The notes: a model not told the origin generated them from the letters alone. A stretch of DNA of 13,325 nucleotides from Spirochaetales bacterium (GCA_004525355.1 SPCK01000022.1:1-13325); one strand, 5' to 3'; counted from the stretch's first letter, positions 1 through 7,362 are shown. Translations and numbers: made by a program.

Positions 1-1092
1 GTCACCAAGAAGGGCAAGGGCCATTCAAAAGCCGAGGAAGATCCCGCCTCGTGGCACGGGGTCGCCCCGACGCCGGCGGTCGCCGCGTGCGACTCCCCGG
101 ATTCGGCGGAGTCGCCCCCCGATTCCCGTACTCTTCAGCCCAGCTTTACCCAGGCCTTCGGCGCCGCGATGCTCTGCGCCGCCGAGAACGATTCGCGCAT
201 CGTCGCCGTCACGGCCGCCATGGCAAAGGGTACGGGATTGACCGCCTTTCAGTCGACCTTTCCCGCGCGCCTGTTCGACGTGGGCATTGCCGAGGAACAC
301 GCCGTCACCTTCGCGGCCGGCATGGCCGCCGGAGGGCTCAAGCCGGTGGTGGCGATTTATTCGACCTTCATGCAACGGGCGGTCGACCAGGTTATCCATG
401 ACGTAGCCCTGGGCCGATTGCCGGTCGTCTTCGCGCTGGACCGCGCCGGGGCCGTCCCCGACGACGGCGAGACGCATCAGGGTATTTACGACATCCAGAT
501 TTTCAGGGGAGTGCCGGGCCTGTCGATCCTGGCTCCGGCCAGCGCGGCGGAGTTGAGCCTCACCCTGCAATGGGCGCTCGGATATGACGGACCGTCGATG
601 ATCCGCTATCCCAAGGCCCTCTGCCCGCCCGAACGCCCTGCGTACCTGCAACCTCTTGAATATGGACGCGGAGTATTCGTCAGGCGCGGCGAGGGCGGGG
701 CCGATATTGTCCTGATAGGCTCCGGAGCCCTGACGGAAGAATGCGTGGCCGCGGCCGGCCTGCTGGAAAGGCAAGGCCTGGACGCGGATGTGTACAACTT
801 GCGCTTCCTGAAACCCGTCGATACCCAGATCTTCCTGTCTGTCGTCCGGGATTACCGTTATGCGTTGATTGCCGAAGAGGGCATACTGGAAGGAAGCGTG
901 GCTGTAGATCTGGCCACCCTTGCCGGGAGCAACGGCGTCCGGTCGCTTGCCCTCGGGTTCCGGGACGTTCCGAAGTCCCAGGCCGGCAGGGCGGAACTAC
1001 TTCGCCACGCGGGGCTGTCCGCGGAGCGCCTGGCCGGTTCCGCCATGGATCTGGTACGCGGAGCAGGCGTCGGAAAGGATGTATCGGCATGA
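1..1092 (+). CDS. dxs: 1-deoxy-D-xylulose-5-phosphate synthase, C-terminal part (5' end outside window)
   Basis: DXS condenses pyruvate and glyceraldehyde 3-phosphate to 1-deoxy-D-xylulose 5-phosphate, the thiamine-diphosphate-dependent first step of the MEP isoprenoid pathway in the cytoplasm. The frame is open from base 1 and 363 residues are visible, roughly the C-terminal 55-60% of a typical enzyme of about 620 residues. It opens in the family motif TKKGKG...DPASWHG, then a variable linker, then the pyrimidine-binding domain with FDVGIAEEHAV (the glutamate that activates the cofactor) and DRAG...DGETHQG, and last the transketolase C-terminal domain (from about position 690). The thiamine-pyrophosphate GDG motif lies upstream of the window. 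The stop codon overlaps the folP start in an ATGA arrangement, so translation is probably coupled. Identity is very secure; only the 5' end is missing. Confidence 0.96.
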   Translation, partial: VTKKGKGHSKAEEDPASWHGVAPTPAVAACDSPDSAESPPDSRTLQPSFTQAFGAAMLCAAENDSRIVAVTAAMAKGTGLTAFQSTFPARLFDVGIAEEHAVTFAAGMAAGGLKPVVAIYSTFMQRAVDQVIHDVALGRLPVVFALDRAGAVPDDGETHQGIYDIQIFRGVPGLSILAPASAAELSLTLQWALGYDGPSMIRYPKALCPPERPAYLQPLEYGRGVFVRRGEGGADIVLIGSGALTEECVAAAGLLERQGLDADVYNLRFLKPVDTQIFLSVVRDYRYALIAEEGILEGSVAVDLATLAGSNGVRSLALGFRDVPKSQAGRAELLRHAGLSAERLAGSAMDLVRGAGVGKDVSA

Positions 1093-1952
1093 TCGTATCG
1101 CCGCCCGACTCGATACCGCTGCCCCGGGGAAGATCGTTGCCGCTGGGCGGCCAGTTCCACGTTATGGGCGTCATCAACGCGACCCCCGATTCTTTCTGGG
1201 AAGGCAGCCGCGCCTGCGGACTGGACGCCGTCGTCGACGCGGCGGCCGCCATGATAGAAGGCGGGGCGAGTATCCTGGATATCGGCGGGGAATCCACTCG
1301 CCCTGGGGCCGACTACGTGGATGTCGACGAGGAGCTGGGCAGGGTCGTTCCGGCAGTCCGCGCCATTCGCGCCCGATGGGACACGGCGATCTCGGTGGAT
1401 ACCAGAAAGTCCGCCGTCGCCAGGGCGGCCGTCGAGGCGGGAGCCGACATCGTGAACGATGTGGCGGCCCTCGGTGACGATCCGGACATGGCACCTTTCT
1501 GTGCGGCTGCCGGCGTCCCGGTCGTCCTGATGCACAAAAAGGGCATACCGGCCACCATGCAGGACAGGCCCTGGTATGACGACTGTCCCCGCGAGACGCT
1601 CGATTTTCTCCTCGCGGCGGCTACGCGCGCCATGGAGGCCGGGATCGGCCGGGACCGCATCATCCTCGATCCGGGAATAGGTTTCGGCAAGCGCCTGGAG
1701 GACAATCTGGCGCTCATCGCTCGACTTGATGAAATGTGCGCCTCGGGCTATCCTGTTCTTGTGGGACTGTCGCGCAAGTCCTTCGTGGGAGCCATTACCG
1801 GCCGACCGCCCAAGGGTCGTCTCGCCGGGAGCTTGGCGGCCGCGTGCGCGGCACGCCTGAAGGGCGCAAGCATTTTCCGCGTCCATGACGCAGCGGAGAC
1901 CAGGGACGCCCTTCTCGTATTCCAGGCCGTCCTTGACGCGTCCGGAACGTAA
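1089..1952 (+). CDS. folP: Dihydropteroate synthase
   Basis: DHPS joins 6-hydroxymethyl-7,8-dihydropterin pyrophosphate to p-aminobenzoate in folate synthesis and is the sulfonamide target. The 287-residue product has the full TIM-barrel motif set: MGVINATPDSFW (26-37), DIGGESTRPGA (64-74), ISVDTRKS (101-108), NDVAAL (123-128), LMHKKGIPATMQ (147-158), DPGIGFGK (194-201) and GLSRKSF (226-232). The ATG at 1089 was chosen because it overlaps the dxs stop (ATGA) and gives a family-sized protein; the frame stays open further upstream but that part lies inside dxs and carries no DHPS motif. The first pterin-loop motif reads NATPDSFW where NVTPDSFS is usual, a mild variation. Next comes the only sizeable gap of the operon before cdaA. 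Identity is secure. Confidence 0.95.
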   Translation: MIVSPPDSIPLPRGRSLPLGGQFHVMGVINATPDSFWEGSRACGLDAVVDAAAAMIEGGASILDIGGESTRPGADYVDVDEELGRVVPAVRAIRARWDTAISVDTRKSAVARAAVEAGADIVNDVAALGDDPDMAPFCAAAGVPVVLMHKKGIPATMQDRPWYDDCPRETLDFLLAAATRAMEAGIGRDRIILDPGIGFGKRLEDNLALIARLDEMCASGYPVLVGLSRKSFVGAITGRPPKGRLAGSLAAACAARLKGASIFRVHDAAETRDALLVFQAVLDASGT

Positions 1953-1967
1953 GGTCGCGACGCGACC
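1953..1967 (+). other. Small perfect hairpin directly after the folP stop
   Basis: GGTCGC (1953-1958), loop GAC, GCGACC (1962-1967): a 6-bp GC-rich stem starting at the base after the folP stop codon and 24 bases before the cdaA start. No run of T follows, so it is not a standard intrinsic terminator. It could protect or separate the upstream and downstream parts of the operon mRNA; that is inference. Confidence 0.4.
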
Positions 1968-1991
1968 GGGAAAGGCGTAGTACCGAACACC

Positions 1992-2792
1992 ATGGGCATA
2001 GACTCCGTTACCAGCTTTTTCGGCGCCTGGATACGACCGGCGCTTGATATACTCATCCTGGCCTACCTGATCTACAGGACCTATCGCCTGCTGATAAAGA
2101 CGCAGGCGGTACAGCTGGCGCGCGGCGCCGCTCTGCTGGTAGTCATCTACGCAATTGCCTTTTTCCTCAAGCTGGATACCCTGTCCTGGGCGCTCAATCT
2201 GTTGGCTCCCGGCTTGGTCATCGCGCTCGCGCTCATCTTTCAGCCGGAGTTGCGCAAGATATTCATCAAGCTCGGTCAGGGCGGCCTGTTTCGTCGTAGC
2301 AACGTTCCGCGTTCATCCCAGCTGGATTCCATCCTGCACGCGGCGGAAATCCTCGCTGGCAAGCGCCGGGGCGCCCTGGTCGTGTTTACCCGCTTCGTCG
2401 CGCTCGACGATATCATCGAACGCGGGACCAGGATCGATGGCGAAGTAAGCACGAGCCTCCTTCTGTCTTTCTTTGAATACGATACGCCGCTGCACGACGG
2501 GGCCGTCGTCATCAAGGAAGGCCGCATCGAAGCCGCCGGCTGTTTCCTGCCGCTGTCCCAGCAGCAGGACATCATGAGCACGTTCGGAACCCGCCACCGG
2601 GCTGCCCTGGGCATCAGTGAAGAATCGGATGCGGTCGTGCTGGTCGCTTCCGAAGAGACGGGTGCGTTGTCACTGGCCTACGATACGCGACTGTATTACG
2701 ACCTCAAGTTGCCGGAATTGCGGAGGCGCCTTACCATGCTCCTGGAGTTCGGCGGGGAAAGAGGCGCCGAAAAAGAAGACGCCCATGGCTAA
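1992..2792 (+). CDS. cdaA: Membrane diadenylate cyclase CdaA (DisA_N domain)
   Basis: CdaA makes cyclic di-AMP from two ATP at the cytoplasmic membrane; c-di-AMP controls potassium and osmolyte balance and wall homeostasis in bacteria that have it. The 266-residue product has three N-terminal hydrophobic segments (about residues 13-30, 43-58 and 66-84), then the diadenylate cyclase domain with both catalytic signatures, DGA (169-171, in DTPLHDGAVV) and RHR (201-203, in GTRHRAALGISE), followed by ASEETGALS. This is the CdaA architecture, not DisA or CdaS. The ATG at 1992 gives the usual short N-terminus before the first membrane helix; its ribosome binding site is weak (GGGAAAGG at 1968-1975, 16 bases away). 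The gene overlaps cdaR by 8 bases. The usual third partner, glmM, is absent on both sides. Confidence 0.94.
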   Translation: MGIDSVTSFFGAWIRPALDILILAYLIYRTYRLLIKTQAVQLARGAALLVVIYAIAFFLKLDTLSWALNLLAPGLVIALALIFQPELRKIFIKLGQGGLFRRSNVPRSSQLDSILHAAEILAGKRRGALVVFTRFVALDDIIERGTRIDGEVSTSLLLSFFEYDTPLHDGAVVIKEGRIEAAGCFLPLSQQQDIMSTFGTRHRAALGISEESDAVVLVASEETGALSLAYDTRLYYDLKLPELRRRLTMLLEFGGERGAEKEDAHG

Positions 2793-3747
2793 GTTCCGGT
2801 TGGAAAGCCTTTTCGAGGATTGGGCCGCCAAGATCCTCTCGCTCGCAGCGGCGATTACGCTGTTCGCCTTCTATCAGCTCAACCGCCTGGAGGAGCGGCC
2901 GATGTCGGTTCCGCTCAGCGTTCTGACCAATGCCCAGTTTGTACCTGCCAGCCAATACCCCCGGACCGTACGCCTGGTTCTCCGGGGCGAAGCCAATACC
3001 ATACTCGCAATCCTGGAGAGCGACCTTGTCGCCACGTTGGATCTACGGGGATTCACGTCGGCCGGCGTTTGGCGCGTACCGGTAAAGATAGAAACGCGCG
3101 GCACGGCCATCGGCATCGATCCTCTGGAGATAGCGGTCGATCCTGGCGAGATAGCCATGTCGATCGAGCCGCGCACGGTCAAGCAACTCAAAATCCTTCC
3201 GAACTTCCGGGGTTTCCTGGAAACTGGATTCGAGCTGGCGGGGTTTTCCCTTTCGCCTGACGTGATAGAGGCTGCCGGACCGGAAAGCATCATGGAGAAA
3301 CTTGACGACACATCGACAGAGGCCGTCGAGTTGGGTGGTCGCTCCTCGGATTTCTCGGTACAGGTCAAACTGCAGAAAAAAGATTCCCTGATCGAATTCC
3401 TGTCATCCGATACCGTAGAATTCACCGCCGAGGTTCGCAAGGCAGTGGTATACAAAACGTTCCAGGACTTGTCCGTTGTATCGATCGGCCTCAAATCCGG
3501 GCTCAAGGTGGTTTCCACGTTGCCCACAGGCTCCGCCAGAATCGTGGCCACGCGAACTGAATTCGAGAATTTCGTGTTGAATGATGATGTACTGGTCGCG
3601 GACCTGAGCGGGATAGAAACGCCAGGCGTCCACACCGTTGCCGTCGGGCCGCGCTTTCCAGAAGGTATGGAGGTGGAATCGTGGCTGCCCATGGTCACCA
3701 CCGTAACGGTAGCCGTCGATAAGAATGATTCGGGGACCGGGCAATGA
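2785..3747 (+). CDS. cdaR: CdaA regulator, YbbR-domain protein
   Basis: CdaR (YbbR) is a membrane-anchored extracytoplasmic protein that binds and modulates CdaA. The 320-residue product has one N-terminal membrane anchor (about residues 15-31, rich in L, A, I and F, after a short cytoplasmic piece), and the rest is predicted to lie outside the membrane as repeated beta-rich YbbR units, for example segments near VRLVLRGE and AVDPGEI. ATG 2785 was chosen because it gives the anchor right at the N-terminus and overlaps the cdaA stop by 8 bases. The open frame continues upstream but there lies inside cdaA. The stop overlaps the acpS start (ATGA). Assignment rests on the cdaA-adjacent position, topology and YbbR-like repeats; sequence in this family is poorly conserved. 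Confidence 0.88.
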   Translation: MAKFRLESLFEDWAAKILSLAAAITLFAFYQLNRLEERPMSVPLSVLTNAQFVPASQYPRTVRLVLRGEANTILAILESDLVATLDLRGFTSAGVWRVPVKIETRGTAIGIDPLEIAVDPGEIAMSIEPRTVKQLKILPNFRGFLETGFELAGFSLSPDVIEAAGPESIMEKLDDTSTEAVELGGRSSDFSVQVKLQKKDSLIEFLSSDTVEFTAEVRKAVVYKTFQDLSVVSIGLKSGLKVVSTLPTGSARIVATRTEFENFVLNDDVLVADLSGIETPGVHTVAVGPRFPEGMEVESWLPMVTTVTVAVDKNDSGTGQ

Positions 3748-4115
3748 TACTGGGAATAGGCGTCGACGTTGTACATGTACGGCGTATCGAGCATTGGTTG
3801 TCGGTCAAGGGCTTGCCCGAGCGATTCTTCCATCCCGCTGAACTGCAGTCCGCCCTGTTGCGGGGTTCTGCCGCCGCGTTGTCCCTCGCGGCCCGGTTTG
3901 CCGCCAAGGAAGCCTTCGGAAAGGCCTTGGGTACGGGGCTGCGCGGCATACAGCTTACGGATATCTGCGTAATCAACAATCACAACGGTCGGCCGGACAT
4001 CGAGTTGCGCGGTTCAGCGTTGGAGCGATTCCGGTCGGTCGGAGGCGGAACGCTGCACCTTTCCCTTACCCACGAGCGGGACAACGCGATCGCCATGGTC
4101 GTTATGGAGGCATAG
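3744..4115 (+). CDS. acpS: Holo-[acyl-carrier-protein] synthase
   Basis: AcpS transfers the 4'-phosphopantetheine arm of coenzyme A to a serine of acyl carrier protein, activating it for fatty acid synthesis. The product is 123 residues, the normal size. It begins MILGIGVDVV with the Mg-binding aspartate at residue 8; the second metal ligand is Glu56 in ARFAAKEAFGKALGTG (50-65); SLTHERDNAIA (107-117) closes the fold. The ATG at 3744 overlaps the cdaR stop (ATGA) and matches the family N-terminus exactly. A DUF2225 gene starts 1 base after the stop. Identity is secure. Confidence 0.95.
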   Translation: MILGIGVDVVHVRRIEHWLSVKGLPERFFHPAELQSALLRGSAAALSLAARFAAKEAFGKALGTGLRGIQLTDICVINNHNGRPDIELRGSALERFRSVGGGTLHLSLTHERDNAIAMVVMEA

Positions 4116-4116
4116 C

Positions 4117-4998
4117 GTGCTCAGGAACCCAATTACCAAGAAACCGGACAAGGAACGCAAGATCACATTCTATGCCAAGGAGCCGATACGCTGTCCGGTC
4201 TGTGATGCATCCTTCCATCGGGAGGAACTCTTCTCCGGGAGGGTCAGCGCGGACGACCTGACGGACGAGCTGCATCGAACCTACAAGCCCCTGCAAGCTT
4301 ATGGCGAGGTATACCCGTTGTGCTACGAAGTGGACGTTTGCCCCGCCTGCTTCTATGCAGCGTACAGGCCGGATTTCCTGCCCATGGCGATCAAATCAGG
4401 AGGCTTTCTTCGCGATCGTATCCAGTACAGGGTCGAAGAGGTGCAACGCATCTTCGCCGGGCTGGATTACCAGGAGTCCCGGAGACTTATCGAGGGCGCC
4501 GCCAGCTATTACCTGGCAATTCTTTCCTACGAGCACGGCACGAAGGAATTCTCGCCGACCATCAAGTCGGCTATCAGCGCGGTTCGTGCCGCCTGGCTCT
4601 GCAACGACCTGCACCGGAAGAACTCGAATGAAAACTGGGATTACGTGGCGGGACTGTTTTACCGGAAGGCTCGCTACTACTACCGGGTGGCCATTGAGGT
4701 CGAGCAGAATGGCAAGGAACCCTACTCGTCGGTACGTAATCTTGGGCCCGATACCGACAAGAACTACAGCCACGAAGGTGTTCTCTATATGGCTGCCATC
4801 CTGGAGCTCAAGTATGGGCCGCAAAACGATCACGAGGGAAGGCGCAGCCGCCTGGCCGCTGCCAAGATCGCGGTCGCCCGCATGTTCGGATTCGGCAAGA
4901 AGACAAAGGCCAAACCCGGCCCACTCCTGGAGAATGCCAGGGATTTGTACAATCGACTCAAGGCGGAACTGCAAGATAATGACGACGATGAGGAATGA
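4117..4998 (+). CDS. DUF2225 family protein with cysteine pairs, function unknown
   Basis: The 293-residue product starts with GTG at 4117, supported by GGAGG at 4106-4110 with 6 bases of spacing and placed one base after acpS. Cysteines occur as CPVC (26-29), Cys69 and CPAC (75-78), a spacing that suggests a bound zinc ion. Then comes an alpha-helical region rich in Tyr, Arg and Ala that resembles TPR-like helices (for example around YYRVAIEVEQNG), and an acidic tail (DNDDDEE). There is no signal peptide or membrane segment, so it is probably cytoplasmic. I recognise it as DUF2225 (PF09986), common in spirochaetes and Firmicutes, with no known function. Its 3' end overlaps truA by 20 bases. 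Being locked between acpS and truA next to cdaA-cdaR suggests a housekeeping role, but the sequence does not show which. Confidence 0.82.
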   Translation: MLRNPITKKPDKERKITFYAKEPIRCPVCDASFHREELFSGRVSADDLTDELHRTYKPLQAYGEVYPLCYEVDVCPACFYAAYRPDFLPMAIKSGGFLRDRIQYRVEEVQRIFAGLDYQESRRLIEGAASYYLAILSYEHGTKEFSPTIKSAISAVRAAWLCNDLHRKNSNENWDYVAGLFYRKARYYYRVAIEVEQNGKEPYSSVRNLGPDTDKNYSHEGVLYMAAILELKYGPQNDHEGRRSRLAAAKIAVARMFGFGKKTKAKPGPLLENARDLYNRLKAELQDNDDDEE

Positions 4999-5836
4999 GC
5001 GGACGATCAGGCTGACACTGGCGTACGACGGTACGGATTTTTCCGGCTGGCAACGGCAACCCAGGGATCGTTCAGTCCAGGAAGAACTGGAAAAGGCCCT
5101 GGTAAAAATGCATGGGCACCCGGTATCCGTGGTAGGCGCAGGCAGGACCGATTCAGGCGTGCATGCCGCAGGGCAGGTAGCCCATTTCTTCAGCGATATT
5201 GCCAGTATCCCGGCGGAACGCTTCACTCTGGCGCTCAACAAGTTGATGCCCGCAGACGTCCGCGTCCTTCGCGCCCAGGAAGCGCATCCGGATTTCCATG
5301 CCCGGTACGATGCGCGCTTGCGGCGATATCGATATTTCATGTATGCTTCGTCGCGCTCTCTTCCCGCGCGGGATCGCTATGCGTGGCGCTTGTCTGGACG
5401 GCCGGACCTGAAAAAGCTCAACAGGCTGGCTTCCTGTCTCAGGGGTGAGGTCGATTGCACTGCCTTCGCGGCAGCCAAGGATCCGAGCGAAAACCGCTTC
5501 CGGTATCTGCATCACGCGGTCTTTCACTACGAGGCGAACGCAATCGTCTTCGACGTGGCCGCCAACGCCTTTCTCTGGCGCATGGTTCGATCGCTCGTGG
5601 GGACACTGATCCATCTCGAGCGCGCTGGCGCAGGTGATGGGGCCATGCGCGATATACTTGAATCCGGGGACCGCTCGCTAGCCGGGGCGACGGCTCCCGC
5701 ACGCGGACTGTTTCTATGGAATGTCGATTATTATGACACGCCCACGCGGCTGGGCAGGAGACAGCCTGCCGAAATCACGACAGCGGCCGCAGACAGCGAC
5801 GCAAGATGTCTCGTACCGGGCGTCGGCTGGATCTGA
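4979..5836 (+). CDS. truA: tRNA pseudouridine(38-40) synthase TruA
   Basis: TruA converts uridines 38-40 of the tRNA anticodon arm to pseudouridine. From ATG 4979 the product has 285 residues, with YDGTDFSGWQRQ (16-27), the catalytic aspartate Asp58 in GAGRTDSGVHA, YRYFMYAS, and the C-terminal half with AFLWRMVRSLVGTL. A second in-frame ATG at 4988 is equally possible; neither has a clear ribosome binding site, fitting translational coupling, since the gene begins 20 bases inside the DUF2225 gene. After the usual end near LWNVDYYD there is an extra polar tail of about 35 residues. It is the last gene of the run that starts with dxs; no intrinsic terminator is evident after it. Confidence 0.94.
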   Translation: MTTMRNERTIRLTLAYDGTDFSGWQRQPRDRSVQEELEKALVKMHGHPVSVVGAGRTDSGVHAAGQVAHFFSDIASIPAERFTLALNKLMPADVRVLRAQEAHPDFHARYDARLRRYRYFMYASSRSLPARDRYAWRLSGRPDLKKLNRLASCLRGEVDCTAFAAAKDPSENRFRYLHHAVFHYEANAIVFDVAANAFLWRMVRSLVGTLIHLERAGAGDGAMRDILESGDRSLAGATAPARGLFLWNVDYYDTPTRLGRRQPAEITTAAADSDARCLVPGVGWI

Positions 5837-5941
5837 TCCAGGCCCGGAAATTCGTGATGTGCCGCCGCAGTACCCATCGTACTACTGGCTGCCTGTTCCG
5901 ATGGCCGGTCCGGGGCAAGGGCGGTCTTGACAATGAGCTGA

Positions 5942-5981
5942 TTGCATGGCGATTCAACCAGACAGTATGAATCGCAAGCAA
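5942..5981 (+). promoter_or_regulatory. Inverted repeat in the leader of the HAD phosphatase gene
   Basis: GCGATTC (5949-5955) and GAATCGC (5969-5975) form a perfect 7-bp inverted repeat with 13 bases between; an outer TTGC (5942-5945) and GCAA (5978-5981) can extend the stem across small bulges. It lies in the 180-base gap after truA, 36 bases before the next start codon. A consensus -35 (TTGACA, 5927-5932) lies just upstream, but the only -10 candidates are weak (GATTCA at 5951, or TATGAA at 5966 with TTGCAT at 5942). It could be an operator over the promoter or an mRNA hairpin. The remainder of the 5837-5941 gap shows no gene or terminator to me. Confidence 0.35.
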
Positions 5982-6016
5982 CTGCTCAGGCTTGAACGCA
6001 AGCCAGGAATGGAAAA

Positions 6017-6793
6017 ATGATGAGATCAGAAGAAACGCACTCCCTTGCCGCCGCTGGCGGTGGCCGGGTCACTGCTTCGGCGGCTCCCGGCCAGGCGCGT
6101 ATCATGGCGGTTCTGTTTGACCTGGACGGTACCGTCATCGATTCCGAACCCGCGTACTGGGAAAGCGACCGCGTTTTCCTGGGCAGCTGGGGCATTTGCT
6201 ACGACGTTGAGCTCAACGCGGCCATGGTGGGTAGGGGAATACGGGAGTTTTTCCGTGAACTCGAGCTACGATTCCCTGACAGCCCTCTCCATGCCCTGCC
6301 CATGGCTGAGCGGGCCCGGCTCAAGGATGAGGCATACCTGACCTATGCATCGGGACGGATTGCCGCGTTTCCCGGCGTCGCGGCCTTCGCACGGCTACTT
6401 GCCAAACTCGGGGTTCCCGCCGCCATCGCCTCGGGGTCTTCGCCCCATGTGATAGACGCCACACTGGAAATGGTCGGCCTACTGGAATGCTTCCCCGTAC
6501 GGGTATCCGCATCGGAAGTACAGCGCGGCAAGCCTGAGCCCGACGTGTTCCTGGAAGCGGCCAGGCGCCTGCAAATCGCTCCCGAACTCTGTCTGGTCCT
6601 GGAGGATTCACGCCCGGGCATACAGGCTGCCAGGGCGGCCCGCATGGCCTGCGTCGCCTTGCCCCATCCGGATCACGCCGGGAGAGAGGGGTTCTCGTTG
6701 GCGGATATGGTCGTGGACGGCGGTGCCGCCCACTTTGACGGAGCTACGGTCCTGGAGCGCTGGTCCATCGGAGAAGCGGATCGGCGAGCCTGA
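6017..6793 (+). CDS. HAD-superfamily phosphatase (beta-phosphoglucomutase/hexitol-phosphatase-like)
   Basis: A 258-residue HAD hydrolase with all four catalytic motifs: FDLDGT (34-39; nucleophile Asp35, acid/base Asp37) followed by VIDSEP, the motif II serine in IASGSS (Ser139), Lys172 in GKPEPDVF, and LEDSRPG (195-201) with the acidic Mg ligands. The alpha-helical cap between motifs I and II marks subfamily I, the group of sugar-phosphate phosphatases and beta-phosphoglucomutases; the DSEP and KPxPD pattern resembles YniC/HxpB-type enzymes, but the substrate cannot be read from sequence. ATG 6017 was chosen because AGGAA (6005-6009) sits 7 bases upstream. This gives an Ala/Gly-rich 29-residue N-terminal extension; the in-frame ATG at 6104 would give a more typical 229-residue enzyme. 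It is separated from truA by 180 bases and convergent with the next gene. Confidence 0.85.
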   Translation: MMRSEETHSLAAAGGGRVTASAAPGQARIMAVLFDLDGTVIDSEPAYWESDRVFLGSWGICYDVELNAAMVGRGIREFFRELELRFPDSPLHALPMAERARLKDEAYLTYASGRIAAFPGVAAFARLLAKLGVPAAIASGSSPHVIDATLEMVGLLECFPVRVSASEVQRGKPEPDVFLEAARRLQIAPELCLVLEDSRPGIQAARAARMACVALPHPDHAGREGFSLADMVVDGGAAHFDGATVLERWSIGEADRRA

Positions 6794-6798
6794 TCGCG

Positions 6799-6832
6799 AA
6801 AAAAACAAAGGCAGGGCATGGACCCCGCCTTT
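6799..6832 (-). terminator. Intrinsic terminator of the cNMP-binding protein gene
   Basis: Read on the - strand, AAAGGC, one mismatch, and a GGG/CCC core pair with the matching arm (6807-6832), with a 6-base loop, followed by G and seven T (complement of A at 6799-6805). On the + strand only three T follow the stem, so it serves mainly the - strand gene; it may still impede + strand readthrough from the HAD gene. Confidence 0.8.
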
Positions 6833-6865
6833 GAATCTGTCATGAAATATGGATCAGGACGTTTG

Positions 6866-7312
6866 TCAGGAGCGAACACCGGAGACGCCGATGAGCGCGT
6901 CATTGGTCTCGCGGAATTTCTTGACCACGATGGGTAGGATATCGATGGCCACTTCGGGATGGGCCTTCATGAAGGACGTGAATTCCCAGGCCGCAAGTAC
7001 CATGCAGGTAGTGGGCTCCACAGTGGTAACCGTCGCCGTGCGCTTGGCTCCGTCAAGGACGGCGAACTCACCCAGGATATCGCCGGGGCCGTTCGACGCC
7101 AATTCGACCAGCTTGCCCGAAGCGTCGACCTTCTCGATCTTGACCTTGCCCGACAGGATGATGAACAGGCCGATGCCGTCTTCGTTCTGCTTCATCAGGT
7201 GTTCGCCGGGTTCGAAGGTTCGTTCTGTGCAGATCTGGGCGATCCCCTTGACGTATTTAGGCTCCAGGTTCGCGAACAGGCTGACCTTCGCGAGCGCGTT
7301 CTCTTTGTCCAT
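6866..7312 (-). CDS. Single-domain cyclic-nucleotide-binding protein
   Basis: The 148-residue product is essentially one CRP-like cyclic-nucleotide-binding domain: PLFANL-type start (SLFANLEPK, 11-19), FEPGEHLMKQNEDG (33-46), LFIILSGKVKI, then the phosphate-binding cassette GEFAVLDGAKRTATV (81-95), with Glu82 and Arg91 in the positions that contact the ribose and phosphate of cAMP or cGMP in the family. There is no helix-turn-helix, kinase or channel segment, so it is not a transcription factor by itself; it may act as a binding partner. The ribosome binding site is excellent (GGAGGGA just before TTGAAATG). It lies 114 bases downstream of an mscS-type gene on the same strand but has its own promoter and terminator. 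The ligand is unproven; no cyclase for cAMP or cGMP is in the window. Confidence 0.85.
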   Translation of the reverse strand: MDKENALAKVSLFANLEPKYVKGIAQICTERTFEPGEHLMKQNEDGIGLFIILSGKVKIEKVDASGKLVELASNGPGDILGEFAVLDGAKRTATVTTVEPTTCMVLAAWEFTSFMKAHPEVAIDILPIVVKKFRETNDALIGVSGVRS

Positions 7313-7330
7313 TTCAATCCCTCCATTTTG

Positions 7331-7350
7331 ATGCCCGCAGTGATGGGCAT
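7331..7350 (-). other. Hairpin at the 5' end of the cNMP-binding protein mRNA
   Basis: On the - strand ATGCCC, an 8-base loop and GGGCAT form a perfect 6-bp stem, ending shortly before the GGAGGGA ribosome binding site. If the promoter proposed at 7363-7391 is right, transcription starts near 7356, so the hairpin would sit at the very 5' end of the mRNA, where it could protect it from decay. Confidence 0.45.
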
Positions 7351-7362
7351 GTATGTCAGCTC

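Noticed and set aside
741..1088. Upstream extension of the folP reading frame
   Set aside because: It lies inside dxs, carries no DHPS motif, and the ATGA overlap at 1089 gives a normal folP start.
858..1886. Long open frame on the - strand opposite dxs and folP
   Set aside because: It is antisense to two certain genes, has no recognisable domain, and long antisense frames are expected at this GC content.
2874..3983. Long - strand open frame opposite cdaR and acpS
   Set aside because: Antisense to two supported genes, composition follows their codon pattern, and no domain is recognised.
4301..4978. Upstream extension of the truA reading frame
   Set aside because: It overlaps the DUF2225 gene entirely; TruA motifs only begin after 4979.
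5927..5956. Promoter with TTGACA at 5927 and a -10 at the standard distance
   Set aside because: The -35 is exact but the hexamer at 17 bases (GATTCA, 5951-5956) is a poor -10, so I list only the inverted repeat region and not a promoter.
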